A stretch of DNA of 64,000 bases. Source: Paragordius varius. Lineage: Eukaryota > Nematomorpha. The notes beneath the pieces were generated by a model that was not told where the DNA came from, did not search any database, and saw nothing but the letters and a program-made list of their open reading frames with translations. This document shows, piece by piece, positions 31,201 to 43,269 of the stretch. The position numbers and the translations under genes were made by a program. Numbering within the stretch: position 1 is the stretch's first letter; each line of letters starts with the position of its first letter. The stretch spans positions 3,720,001-3,784,000 of the forward strand of contig OZ176054.1 of NCBI GenBank assembly GCA_964247055.1. The letters are read 5' to 3'.

Positions 31201-31636
31201 AATCAACTTCAAAACCTTTGTCATCGTAAAAAACGGCATAACACCCTCCACAAGGGTATGGGACACAATGGGCTTTGGCATTCATTTTACATGATAATAA
31301 TTTACAGGGATTGAGATCACACTTCATCTCCTTGATTCCGATTGGACAATTCATATCTGTAAATAATATAATTAGATATTTGATACCCGGAAACCTTAAT
31401 ATTGGTCAATAAAAGGTAAAACGATAAATAAATACTAATTTCAATTTGTTCCTCATTGCAATCAACAACGTCTCCATTGTGGTCATAAAATTCGGGGAGG
31501 CAGTTGCCACATGTTTTCCGTCGACATTTGGCATGTGGATAAGCTTTACAATCTGCCTTTCGACACGGGTCCATTAAGCAAAACGACGGTTGAATCCCAT
31601 CAGGACAAGTTACGCCACCAATTATACGAATATTGA
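21847..31636 (-). CDS. Large extracellular-type protein with three eight-cysteine modules, 5' incomplete
   Basis: Exons: 31636-31436, 31356-30835, 30759-30657, 30420-30026, 29108-28578, 28100-27736, 25740-25575, 25098-24886, 21926-21847. All introns are GT..AG and the phases agree at every junction, giving about 858 residues plus an unfound first exon. Modules 1 and 2 (exons 1-2) and module 3 (exon 8) share CPxG...C...C...C...AxC...CGxC...F.D..G....C, eight cysteines each. Between them lie Lys/Ser/Thr-rich linkers (exons 2-4), a Pro/Gly/Asn-rich segment with PPPPPGFNQGG (exon 5) and an acidic, Asn/Gln-rich segment (exon 6). The C-terminus after module 3 is short and contains PPPTPEVTQADYW. 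The composition suggests a secreted matrix or coat protein; that is inference. I cannot name the module's family with certainty. No signal peptide was found because the first exon is missing. Confidence 0.85.
22536..24214. mobile_element. hAT-like element, family F, inside the last intron of the Cys-rich gene
   Basis: The termini are CAGTGGCGAAACTA and its inverse TAGTTTCGCCACTG. The flanking 8-mers ATGGTGCC (22528-22535) and ATAGTGCC (24215-24222) agree at 7 of 8 positions. G runs lie near both ends. The 1679-bp interior has no transposase that I can read; the frames at 22538 and 23603 are not protein-like. It sits in the 2959-nt intron 24885-21927. Confidence 0.85.
25888..26469. mobile_element. 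hAT-like MITE, family C, in intron 25741-27735
   Basis: 582 bp, starting (G)AATGTGACCAGATA and ending TATCTGGTCACATTA. The 8-bp flanks CTGTATGA and CAGTATGA differ at one base. The termini also share the CAGTACTGTGC block with the copy at 47935-49914. An internal TTCCGCCACTG resembles the family F end, so it may contain an older insertion. Confidence 0.85.
26470..26644. repeat. Short inverted-repeat element, family J
   Basis: A block beginning ACAGTATGAGTAAGTATA and ending near ACAGTATACTTATTA shares its inner TTATTGGCTAATAA motif with copies at 29721-29892 and about 61847-61980. It is packed directly between a family C and a family D element. Confidence 0.55.
26645..27277. mobile_element. 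hAT-like MITE, family D
   Basis: 633 bp, starting TAGGGTTGTGCATTTG and ending CAGCACAACCCTA. The inner ends carry further palindromic CCATGGTCATGACC-like sequence. The 8-bp flanks ATACTTAT and ATATTTAC match at 6 of 8 positions. The TAGGGTTG terminus is of the common hAT type. Non-coding. Confidence 0.75.
29174..29695. repeat. Repeat family B, copy in intron 29109-30025
   Basis: Begins AACACTTTATGTCCC. It contains GGGGTAGTTTTATATCCCAA and AGGACAGCTCCAAAACAC, both shared with 42539-43269, and ends with an inverted GGATATAAAACAACCCC. Borders are approximate. Confidence 0.6.
29721..29892. repeat. Short inverted-repeat element, family J, second copy
   Basis: 172 bp from TACAGTATCAATAAATATA to TATACTTACTCATTGTA. 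The inner inverted pair is ATTGGCTAATAA / AAGCCAATAAT. It lies in the same intron as the family B copy. Confidence 0.55.
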
Positions 31637-34600
31637 CTATGATTTCAAATGAATACATATGCACGCAGAAGAAGTCATAATTCAAAATATAAACTATTAT
31701 AAATCCCCTCACAAAAGTAGAATCGAAAAACCACTGTTACGAAGCTCTTTAAGAGCGTCCTCTAAATCGGGTGATAAAAAGGGAATATATTTTCATCAAC
31801 ATTTATTAAATGTTGTGTTTAATAAAAATAATTCTTGACTGCTTAACCAAAAAAGCCATGGTAAGGCTTAATGTTTCAAAGAAAAACATAAAAAAACACA
31901 TTTCTCAAAATATTTTACGCTTATTATAGATAATAAATATAAAAATTTGTGTAAAGCGCTATGGTACCTATAACTAACAAAAAAGTTTTCTTTCTGGTTA
32001 TTAGCAAAACGGTTTAGATTAGATAATTATATCTTTGCTTCATTTAATTCCTTAATTTTGATGTAAACAGATTTAGGCATGACCTTTGTCGTATTAAACG
32101 GTCATACTTAATTGCTCATTTTTCTACCATAACCTCACTAACAATTGCTATCCGATAAATATAATAAATGATATTAAAATATGGAAAATGACCATTTTCG
32201 TTTAAATATTTTTTTGTTAATATTATAAAAAGTGATTAAATATAACTAATACTTTTTTTGGTCAAGGAATTAGGTCCCTGGAATGTTCTGTGAAATTCAT
32301 TTATAAAAATTAAGCCAAGAATAAAGATTGTATTGTAATATTGCATTTATATCCGATTGTCTGTATAAACGGTATAGAATTTTGTTGGAGGTAAGGAGAC
32401 TATAAATGATACTTAAACACACAATAATAATCAACTCTTTCTCTCAGATGTGCTTAGATATATTTCTGAACGGAAAAATAAATTTATTTATTTATTTATT
32501 TAGTTTTTTTTACCGAATTATAGGAATGCAGCAGTTAGATTTTACGGTAGGTAATACAGAATGGTAAAAAAGTAAATATAAATTGAAAAGAATTACATAT
32601 CTACTCTCATGTATATAACCTAAAGAGTTATGACATATCAGTGACATGGAATATATATTTTATATTATATTTTCTTATTATTTATTATAATAAGTTACGA
32701 TTTAGTACTTAATATTTTATCTTTTGAACCATCTAACCTGAGAAATATTGCAAACTCTATGTATATGTATATAATTTTTTTAATATTTTTATCTCTTGTT
32801 ATTATTAATTTTATTTGATCAATAAAGACAATAAAATGCTTGCTTTAAAGAGGAATTAAGGTTATAGTTGATAAACTGTTAGAAATATGTTTTTATAACT
32901 CAACTTTATATAAATTAAGCATTTGTTTGAGAATATTATATTTATATGTATAGGTAAAATAATTGAAAGTTGTAATATAAATGCAATGGAAGAAATATAT
33001 ATTCGGAAGAGCTGTTACCAACTAGTACTGAAATAAAAACGAATAACAAATCTTACATCTTTTTATGTATGCTATACATATTATTTTATATTAAACCCTA
33101 AAATATTTAACGTAAAAATAAAAACTATTAAAGTAAGCAAATTTCAACCAGCTACAAATAAACTAAATATTCCACAGCGAACTCAGCAACAATTTACCAA
33201 AAATTTTATATATACTGCATTCCCTCTAATATTAATTTTAAAGAAACCCAATAAAAATTTGAATAAATATATGAAGGTATCTGTTTTGAGAAAAAACAGT
33301 TATCTATAGAATAAATTAGATTACAATAGGAAGAGAATGACAAAGCATAATATAATCTTTTATATGTGTCACAGAATATGTAAAGGTATTTATTTAAGCA
33401 TGACAAATAAGGTCAAGTAACTCTAATACCTTTGTAAAATATTATAATACATTCTTATCAATCGTATTTTGAGTTGTCTCAATTTTTACCTAAAAATATG
33501 AATTTCAAAAATCAATATCCTAAATCTGTTATAAATATACACACAGAGGACAAAATCGGGGGGTGTTATAAAAATTTACCCATAAAAAATATAATTTTGA
33601 TAAAAAATACATCAGAATTCTTACGATGCTTAGAGTTTTGGTTAATCATTTAAGAAAAATATTTACACATTCGTGTTGCTTTATATAAAAAAAATCGCAA
33701 GATTAGCGCCTTTGCAAAATACAATTTTGTGAAAGCTAAATGCTTATTTTATAATATAATATAAAAAAATATTATAAACTATATTTAATAGCAAAATTAT
33801 TTACATTTGATTTAATTGGATGTGAGTCGAAGTCTAATTTTTGGCCCCTCTAAAGCGGGCCATTTTTTATATAAGCTTAAAAATGCCGAATTTTCGCCTT
33901 TTTATGACTTGTTTTTCAAAAAATGCACATTTTATTCAAAAATTTTATGTTCAGAGATATTTTGTTGAAGTTATTTTATGGTATATTTAAGCATGATTTG
34001 GTTTAAAAACACCCAAAGATATTATAATTACCACCTTCTCTATATTCAATGATACTGAAGATTTTTATTATATTAAATTTAATCTATAAATGGTATATTT
34101 CACATAATATCTACTTTGATTTCAATTTAAACAAATCTTTTAATCAAATTATAAAATGATATAAATGTTAAGCGCCATCAAATTCTATATAAAATTTTTT
34201 TATAAATCTTAGTCCCCTTTTATCAAGAGGAAAGATTTGGACTAAAAATTTATATCACGTATAAATCTCATATCAGACGAAGTGGTTTAAAAATACTGAT
34301 AATTAGATGGAAACTGCTTAAACGGTATCCAATGTCTAAAACTTGGCTAAATAGCGTTTTCTCAAACACAATTTAAAGTTACTTGTTATCGATGTCTACG
34401 AAATTGCGATTACTAAGATGTAGGATCCTCCGAGTTACAGTTGGTTCTGAATATTAGACCGAAAATGCTAATATTGATGCTTCCTTTAGCATGGTCAAAT
34501 TTTAAATATAAAATGGTCTGATATAATACCGTGAATAAAATTAAAAATCTTAATTTAATATGGTGTATAATAAATCAAATGGGTTTAATAGGTCACAATT

Positions 34601-35379
34601 TAATAAACAATCCTTTTTCTCCATGTGGGAACTGGGGAACCAAAGATTTGCCAAAGAGCTGGTATATGTATTTTATCTATAACCTTTTAAGCCAATGTAT
34701 TCAAACCACGGGCAGCATGCGGCCCTAAAAGCGTTATGGCCTTGAAATTACAGATTTATTTTTTGGATCGCTTAGTAAAATATAATTTACATATTTTAAC
34801 TTTTTTCGATATTTATTTTTTTAGTACTTAAGATCCCGTTTGATTTGGTATAAAATTATAGAAATTTATAGATGAATACCGGCTTTTTTCATAAATAAAT
34901 ATGTTTCGGGTGGACCATACCCTCTTGTTCAAAATTTATCGATCATAAAATATAAGATGTAATCAAGTTATCCTTATTGTTTTGTCAAAATTATCGAAGC
35001 GGCATTTTTATAACTTAATATGTTAATAGATATATTTATATGACATTAGATTGGCTAGAACCAGTTGTTATTATTGCTCGTACTTCTTGGGGGGGGGGGG
35101 AATTTTTTTGCCTTTTTACGCGATCTGCACTCCTAATTAAGTTATTATGATCTCATAATTTTGTCGAAAAATAGCCTTGAAAACATATTATTGAGCGGGT
35201 TTAATGGTATAAAGGCTTCAAGCACACCAAATTTAAACAATATTGACAAAAAAATAATTATTCAGCAATGATCTTAGTATAAAACAACATAACAATTATT
35301 GGGTGAAACCTGCAAAAAAGCTTTATTTTTGACATCGGGCTTATAAATAAAAAAGACATGTATATTTTCGTCCTTATGG
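31637..35379. other. Long stretch upstream of the Cys-rich gene without a recognised gene
   Basis: The missing first exon of the Cys-rich gene must end in phase 1 and lie upstream of 31636, but I found no convincing signal-peptide exon. Frames at 33206-33406 and 34531-34728 lack protein character. A fragment near 34710 (GGCAGCATGCGGCCC) resembles the family G ends. Confidence 0.4.
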
Positions 35380-36480
35380 AGTAAAGAGGTTTGACTTACA
35401 CACATTTAAGTAAAATTCCTAATGCATAACCTGAGATGCTGTTAATCATTGTAATGAGTGTAATTTGTCTTTATGATTTGGAATCATCTTTGATACCATG
35501 GTCTCATGGGTTATTCGAAAAATATCTCAATACTAAATAGTCGTTTAATGATGGCGTATTTTTAGGGCATAAAGGCCCCAAATTAACGGCCAATAATAAA
35601 AACGCCTGACGTATTTCAAGCTTTTAATGAACTCATATGGCTTCATAAATTTTCTGTAAATTAGCTACAAAACAACGCAATTTCTATATAGTGGCGCAGA
35701 TTTTGGCGGGTAGCCCCCTACCCAGAAACCAATATAAAAAACGTGCTATAAAAAATTTTGCCTTTTAGGGAGTATCTGGAATCATCATTCATTACATATG
35801 TTCTTTATAGTATTTGTAAGAAGGGCTTCAAAACTAAATAACAGTTTAATGATAGTGCATTTTTAGAGCATAAAGAATAATTAACGGCTAATATAAAAAA
35901 CCGCTTGACTTAAATTTTTGCCTTTTTACCGGCAATATTTCAAGATCTTATTAAACTTATATGCCTGATAAGTTTTCTTACAATTAACTCCTAAACAACG
36001 TAATTTCGATATGGGCGCAGTTTTAGGCGGGTAGATCCCTACCCAGAGACTGATACAAAAAAAGCGCTTGATTAAAATTTTTGCCATTTTACGGTGAATA
36101 TCTAAAACCATGATTGATTTCATATTCTCTCATTAGTTTTTATAAAAATTGCCTTACTGAAAAATCATATGGTGGCGCCTTTTTCAGGGCGTAATTAATG
36201 GCTAATTTTGAAAAACCGTATGACCTAAATTTTTGCCTTGTTACGGGTAATATTTTAAGCACCTATTGAACTCATATGGTCTGGGGCTGAAAATTAGCCC
36301 CAAAGAAAAGCTATTTCGATATGATGGGGCAATTTTTAGCGGGCATTTCCTTACCCAGCAGCCAATATAAAAAAAAACGCACGACCAAAATTTATGCCTT
36401 TTAACAGAAAATACCCGGATTCTTCATTGAATTTTTACGGTCTCATACCTTGGGCGAAAAATAGATTCTTAAAAAATGGC
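35380..36480. repeat. Diverged tandem repeat, unit about 315 bp, at least three copies
   Basis: The landmark GGCGGGTAG...CCCTACCCAG recurs at 35705, 36026 and 36338, spaced 321 and 312 bp. Companion blocks recur in the same order: TTAACGGC / TTAATGGC, AATTTTTGCCTTTTTAC and GAACTCATATGG. Copies are diverged by substitutions and short indels. Outer borders are approximate; related sequence may begin near 35090. Confidence 0.75.
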
Positions 36481-37820
36481 ACTTTACGGGGGAAGCGGAT
36501 AAAAAGAGGGCCTGAATTTAAAAAGCGAGCCTTCGGTTAAATCGAAAAAAAGTAAAAATAATCATATTTCGAATGGACCAACACGTGTCCCGGAAAATTC
36601 CTCAAATATACAATTTTTGTGGACTTATGTTTTCTAAAAACGTTTTTTACACGGCGTGGGCACGAACTGGGAGCCTAATTCAAAAAAGGGCGAAGTCTGT
36701 CGGGGCATTCATTAGTGCATTTGGATTTGAATGGGTCTACTCGTTTTCCGGAAATAAATCACAAAGCCAGCATTTTCCATTTTTATAAATATATAAATTA
36801 TTAAAATAGACTCATTTTTCAGAAGATATTAACCCTGTGTCCTGATTTACTAAATATTTGCATATGAAGCTATGCAATATATGTCGGTATTATGCTGTTA
36901 CAAAAAAAATCATTCAATTCGGCTCAAAAGATTTTGGTAAGTACCATTCTTTTAAGGCTTGTAGTAAGACACTTAATATTTTTTTTATTTGTAAAGGACC
37001 TAATCATTCTTTAATAATTTCTAAATTTTTGACAAAAGGCGTTTTTTTGTAAGTTTATTATAGTTTAAATCATATACCATAATAGATTCTAATATTTTTA
37101 ATAATTTTGCTGGTAAATTTATAAGAAATTGTTATGCCTAGGTATGCATGTAAGGCTTGAAATCTTTGACAAACTTTGAAAAATAACGGCGGCTAAATAC
37201 GATAAGCATAGTAGACCGAAAATTTTGCAATAATTTAAAAATCAAAATTTAGTTGCCCCTAGAAGTATCTTTTTAAAATTTCCTTAAGAGTTTTCATTAG
37301 GCATTATTATTTATAATTATATAATGAAAACTTTAAGGTTTAACTTCATGTTTTAAAGCCCAATTTTTTAATACCTTTCGAAAATGAGTCAAACATACAA
37401 ACAGACCAATAAATTTAATATAAACTTAATATTTTATTGCAAAATATTTAAATTTCAATTACGTGATAGTTACTTTTTTTATTGAATATATTATTTGTAT
37501 ACCATAATAATTTATATCATCATTTATTAGAATTTAAATACAAAACAATTCCCGGGCATTACTGGTTTTATTGGATCAATGAGGTTTGTTTATGTGTAGG
37601 CGGAAAAAAACAATTTTAATTTTATTATTGTGATGGGTTAGGTTGTTATCACAAGCCAAGGAATGATAATCATTATTATCATCTACGCATCTCTTTAGTT
37701 ATTATTATCAAAATCAGGAATTAGTTAGAGGCTAAGACAGGTGATATTATCGGTGAGCTAGGTTACATGATATTAATTTATATAGTTTAATACACGTGAT
37801 AGTAAGTATTTCGTTTAAAT
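36481..37820. other. Intergenic stretch 3' of the first GT31 gene
   Basis: No gene is supported. Plus-strand frames at 36573-36788 and 36858-37052 show no recognisable motif and lie next to the tandem repeat. Confidence 0.4.
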
Positions 37821-40800
37821 TTATTCTTTTAAAATGCGTTCATGAAGATTGTGAGAGCCCATTGTTTTATTCCAATAGCGTTTAAGCGTTTCTTTATCCT
37901 GACCGTGATGTAAAAATAAATATTTCATCTGTGTGATAACTTCGTATGGTTTTTCATGCGTTTGCTGTGTTTGAGAATCATTGCAACCTAAAATGAATCC
38001 CGTTAGTTACAATGAGACATATATAGGAATTGTTAAATTTAATTTGTAAAATTTAATATTTTTATTAACGCTAAATTATTTTCTCCATGTGGATATTTTT
38101 ATATACAAAACGCTATATGATATAATCATTTTCTCGCGAATTCAAGATTATCGTAAAATGATTAACCTTAATAATAACGAAGTTGAATGTTAAAGAATAT
38201 ACACTATAAGTTTTCTTTGCCGAAATTTTAGATTTTTGGCGATCATTCGGGCATTAAAGCACATGATGTAGATATCAATCTTAAATTTATGGTGGATTCG
38301 TGATAAGTAAGTAAAAGAAAACCATATCAACAATCTAATCTCAAATTTAAGGGTCCTATATTTATGTGTAGACATGATATAAGGAGATGAGAAAGCCCTT
38401 TCATACCGTAGTCGGGCCCAATCTACCTCTATGAAAACCCGCAGTTCAACTACTGCCACGTGTTATAACATGGTATCCTCAACAAAAGACTATCTCGTAT
38501 TAAATATATTTATATGGCGAAAATCATAAAATTTTTGTTTAATTATTTTACATTAGACTCTAAAATAAGAATTACCCAGTGTAAGTTTTCTTTAAATGTT
38601 GCCGTCTTATAGAAATTTTTGTCCATTAACACGGCATGTTTTAAGTTTATGAAACTCATAAATAAAGGTCCTGCCTTAGTTAACAGATGCTAAATTATAT
38701 TTTAAAGTATTTAAAATTTTTAATATTTGATAGTAGAAAAAATATAAAATACAGTACACCCGTATGATTTATCTTTCGCAATTAACACTTCATTACCTTT
38801 TGATTTTTATATTTTAATGGTAAATGAAATCCTGAGTCTAATTTGAATATTAAACCAAAAAATATTTGGAATAAAATATGATTTTGAAATATTACTATTA
38901 TATCTTAAATAAAAAGCATCTACTTTTTTAATCTTGTGAGTTTTAAATCTAAAATTAAGAGAGAACTATCATTAATACAATCTAATTTTAAAATTGAGAG
39001 TTATCAAAAACTCGCTGTGAAAGGCTACTGATTATAACAATTAGCCTTTTAAAACTAATTAATTATTCTTTAAATCTATGCGTTTTGTATTTCAACCATT
39101 AAATCAACAAATTTCAGCGGCTTTTGATATGCGAACAGTGGCGAGCGAGGATATGCGGCGCCCGATGTTTAAAATCTTAATGGAGTCACCTGGTTTTTAA
39201 AGCCAAAATTTCAGATTAGTCTTGAAAAAATGTAAAAAATTCGATTTGACGCCCGTATATCTATTGCGCCCGGTGCATGTATCCCACCCTTTACCGCCTT
39301 ACTAAGCCTTTAGATTAAAATTTCTATTTTAAATTTTTCCAATAATTTTTTGCAGAATAGATTGCATATTTTTAAATTTGATCTAATATCATTGAAAAAT
39401 TTTTAGCTATTTAAATTATCGAGTTGGTGCAAAAATTATCCCATAAGCTATCAAAGTTTTGAAGGATGGAAAATTACAGGATATTATATATGATTAGATA
39501 TACTTTTTAATTATGCGCTAGTGTGTCGGGTTATGACTCGTGCTTTAATAGTAATTTAAATCTGTCCTCCTAACTTTCTTTTTAATCTTTGATGATTCCC
39601 TATGACTTTTATATTTTTATTTTTATATTAATGTTTAAAATTATCTAATAATTATCATCATTTTGGATTCATTCTCGTATACATACAATACCCAATTCAA
39701 ACTCACCTATTGCTATAATTATACTTATAACACACCATTTTCTATTGCAAACAAACTAATTAATCAGACCCTAATGCAAATATATTTTTTCTCAAAATAA
39801 CTAACTAAACGAATAATATATATTTTAAATTCACAACGAACCTTTTAAATATGCAAGCAAGAAAAGTGAATGTTTAATTCATAATACTTGTTTTCCGTAA
39901 GCCAATATGACTTGTTAAACCAATAATATGGCGTGTTTTTGTATCAAAATTTCTAATGATTAACTTAGAATAAGGGGTGTATTTAAAAATCGGAAAATTC
40001 CATGATGATCAACAAGAGATTAGTTGTCGTTAATAAAGCTCAGGCGTGGGGAAATCCATACTTTTTATCATGTTAATCATAGCTTTTCCCATGATGGTTT
40101 ATTAGCGCCATAAAGAGTTATTATATATACACATATTTTAGTCAAAATAATAAAGGGGTATTACTTGTTTTAACGATCGCATCATCTTTAATCCATTGTT
40201 CCAATGGCTGAGCGGATATTTCGACAGTATGATCTATGTTTATCATAAGTAATCCTGCCATTCTAGCCAATTTGCCTGTCATGTGTGCGTCATCAATATA
40301 AAAGTACGGTTGTGTAAAATATGCCTTATATAGTTTAAAGGCAACCGGAGGAGTTAATATGATAGACCAACCAGAACAGTACGGCTCCAAATAATTCCCC
40401 GGATACTCTTGTTCTGAGAGATACCATTTTGAACTTTTGTCTCTATAAAGTCGAGAATGAATTTTCATAGGGCACAAAATAATATCATTTAGATATGGTG
40501 GATTGGTTTCAAACAACAAAGTATATTCTTTATATAACTCGGGATCTGTATTTAACATGGTAAACTTTTTTGCATCACAAGTCCCATTTTCACCGTCCAC
40601 AATATGCATGGCAAATGATTTTGAATCGCTTGATAAAGAATTATTACTGTTTTCTCTATTTTTCTCGATAGATGATTTAACTTTGAGATCAAATAATTGA
40701 TTCATATGATTACCATCAACAATGTAAGAAAATTTGCCCATATTCCACACTTCAGTTTGATTATATTTGTATGGAAAAATGTGAGAGGTTGGTCTTAAAA

Positions 40801-41503
40801 TATCCCAATTTTCGCGCAAAAACTTACCATATCGCTTTTGAAAGTTAGTTAGAGAAGTAATGACTTGGTATATATCAATAAAAATATCATCATCCACTTT
40901 CAATACATATTCAGCATGGGCACAATAATGCGATATCCATTTGTAACCCATTGCCATTTTGTAGGTTAAATTATTGTAAGCATCATGAAAAGTAAATTGA
41001 ACCACATCTCCATATGTGTCACTTTCATTTCTTATATGTGTTTGGACCCTGGTTTCATTTGTTTCACCTAAAATAAAGACTAGACGGAGATGTAAATTGA
41101 AGTATTCTTTGACGGAACCCCAAGTTTCACGGATAGCTTCTCTGAGTTCAAAATGCTTTGGAGCTGAATGAACCATTATAATGATAAATAAGTTAAGGGG
41201 TGTTGTAATAATATGTCTTTGACGGCTATCGATTGTAGTGTTAAAGCAAATCCCCTTCGGATTTATAATGTAATCAAAATCTTGGGGTAGGGCAGATATG
41301 TTGGTTGATTTATCAATGAAGATTCCATTGATTAATGTATAATTTCCTTTAAAGTTCCTCAAACATTTTGCATGAGTAACTTGATCGTTGTCAATTATGA
41401 TTATGGATGGGTTATCATTATGAAATGATTTATATGTGATAAATCCAATAATTCCGAAAACCAAAAGAAATGAAATTTTGCGCGTCAAATATCTAAATAC
41501 CAT
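37821..41503 (-). CDS. GT31 beta-1,3-galactosyltransferase-like protein, copy 1, complete
   Basis: Two exons: 41503-40165 and 37987-37821, with a 2177-nt intron that splits a serine codon; 501 residues. Residues 8-26 are a hydrophobic signal anchor, giving a type II Golgi membrane topology. Family motifs are REAIRETWG (121-129), FILGE (143-147), YGDVVQFTFHDAYNNLTYKM (164-183), the DDD metal site (204-206), EPYCSGWSIILTP (373-385) and YIDDAHMTGKLA (402-413), the latter in place of the usual EDVxxG. NxS/T sites are frequent. About 130 residues lie between the DDD motif and the YCSGW block, more than I recall for typical members. The 54-residue C-terminal exon is conserved in the paralogue at 61326-64000, which confirms the splicing. 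The exact acceptor sugar is unknown. Confidence 0.9.
39136..39300. repeat. Relic of a hAT-like element in the GT31 copy 1 intron
   Basis: CAGTGGCGAGCGAGG and GCGGCGCCCGATG on the left, and GCGCCCGGTGCATG on the right, resemble family E ends, with a shortened middle. Borders and target duplication are not resolved. Confidence 0.45.
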
Positions 41504-42538
41504 AATTAAAACTTCAATATAATTCTGATGAAAGAAAATATTTATTTTAAATTCGATTATAAGGGTGTGTCAAGGTTAAATTCGAAAAATTGTACTATAG
41601 ATGGTTACGGATTGTCTTGGCTAGATACTCTATAAATAACCTTGTAAAAATGGTAGCGTTATAAAATAAATAATAAATTGGTTTCTTTTTCTGTGGGTAA
41701 GGTCAGCTAAATTTATTTCACCTCTAAATTTTAGTGATAAATTTTATGGTGTTTAAAATTGGTGGTAAACACAAATAATTTTTATGCTTTGATATCTGAA
41801 ACAAAAAGGGCCCCCACATGAAAAATTCAAGTGTAAAACAGTAGAACTCAAATCGCTAATTTATGTGCAATAACAAATTAGGATTGCTATGCCAACAGAA
41901 CTTTTGAAATAAATTATATAAAGGCAACACATTTTATTGATCTACTAAAGAATTAAATTTGCTGCCTATTAAGTGTGAAATCGTTTTAAAATGAGATTGA
42001 TACGTCAGTATTTTATCTGGAAATAGTTAAAAAGGACTTGGGTGTACGGGTATAAGGGTAGAGGTTATCTCAACCATATGGCAAGGCATAGTTAAGGTAA
42101 AAAACTTGTGGATGTTTTTTTATAAAGTATTAATCAGACATTTAATACAAATTAAAAGCTTCCCATTATAAGAGGATAACTTATCTTAAATTTTATAGGA
42201 TCTGAAATAAAAAAATCATGATAGGCATGAAATGGTGGATTTAGCACTTAATGGGTAGTTTTATATCCCAGAGCGATTTTAAATTTAAATATATTAAAAA
42301 GTATTTAAGTAATAGGCTAAATTTAAAAATATGCTTTTTAGCCTTTTAATTACAAAAAAATTGTAAAAATCCCAACAAACTGCTTCGACGCCATTATTTT
42401 TTCTCAATTTTTTTAAATCGCTAATACAATAGGCACATTCATGTGCATCATGGTTAAAAAAGGTAATGGATTAACTTAACAAGTGAGGTAGCATTTACAA
42501 GTAAAAACTTGATATTTTATAATTGTAAAATCAAGTGT
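41504..42538. other. Intergenic stretch upstream of GT31 copy 1
   Basis: It presumably contains the promoter. No gene or clear element before the family B repeat; weak similarity to family B appears near 42240-42480. Confidence 0.35.
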
Positions 42539-43269
42539 TTAACACTTCATTACCTTTTCACTTTTTGTTTTAGCATACCTTTTGAGGTTGTTTTATATCC
42601 AAAAGCTCAATTTTATAAATAAACTACTGTTTTGAAAGTTTTTAAAGTTAAAATAATTCTCAAACATTGTTTTCATTATTAGATAAAAAAAGCTTAAATT
42701 TTTTACAATTTTGTGATTTCTAGAACCTAAAATTGGGACAGCTCCAAAACACGATTGAAACGAGCATTGAAATTAAAATAAAAACATATCAAGTTTTTGC
42801 TGCTAAAATGTCGCAGGAAAGCTTTAATTGTTTATTTTTTCTAACATAATATACATTATTTGCCTGTTGCATTGGCGATTTAAAAAAAATTATAGGATAA
42901 AAATGGCGCCAAACAAGTTTGAGATGAAGATTTTTTTATAATTTTACAATTTTTTAACAAATTTTTTTGTATAATGCCCCTAAAAACTAACGTAAGCATA
43001 TTTTTAAATTCGGCTTAATACCTTTAATACTTTTTGAGATATAAAACTAGTATGAATCGTGTTGGGAGCTGTCCCTATTTTAGTCTCTAGAAATTCAAAA
43101 CTATAAAAAATATAAGCTTTTTCATTTGGTACAAGAAAACAATGTTTGATAATTGAGTTTTATCCAAAATAGATTTTGAAACAGCAGTTTCTTTACAAGA
43201 TTGAGCTTTAGGATATAAAACTACCCCAATATGTCAGAGCGGACAAAATTGAAAAGTCAATACTTGTTA
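42539..43269. mobile_element. Foldback-type element, family B, with long terminal inverted repeats
   Basis: The left part (TTAACACTTCATTACC, then TTGTTTTATATCCAAAAGCTC, CAAACATTGTTTTC, TTGGGACAGCTCC) recurs inverted on the right (GGGAGCTGTCCC, AACAATGTTTG, GAGCTTTAGGATATAAAAC, ending near ACTTGTTAG). The arms are roughly 150-200 nt long. The TTAACACTT start links it loosely to family A. No open frame. Confidence 0.7.

Noticed and set aside
30205-31229. Plus-strand frames opposite the Cys-rich gene (30205-30444, 30948-31229)
   Set aside because: Antisense shadows of Ser/Thr/Lys-rich coding exons on the minus strand.
33206-33406. Candidate first exon of the Cys-rich gene
   Set aside because: Hydrophobic in part, but no good signal peptide and no phase-1 donor in a suitable place.
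36573-37052. Plus-strand frames of 71 and 64 codons
   Set aside because: No motif, no homology I recognise, and next to the tandem repeat.
38190-38459. 89-codon minus frame in the GT31 copy 1 intron
   Set aside because: No recognisable domain. The intron is already bounded by exons joined in phase and confirmed by the paralogue. It may be a decayed repeat.
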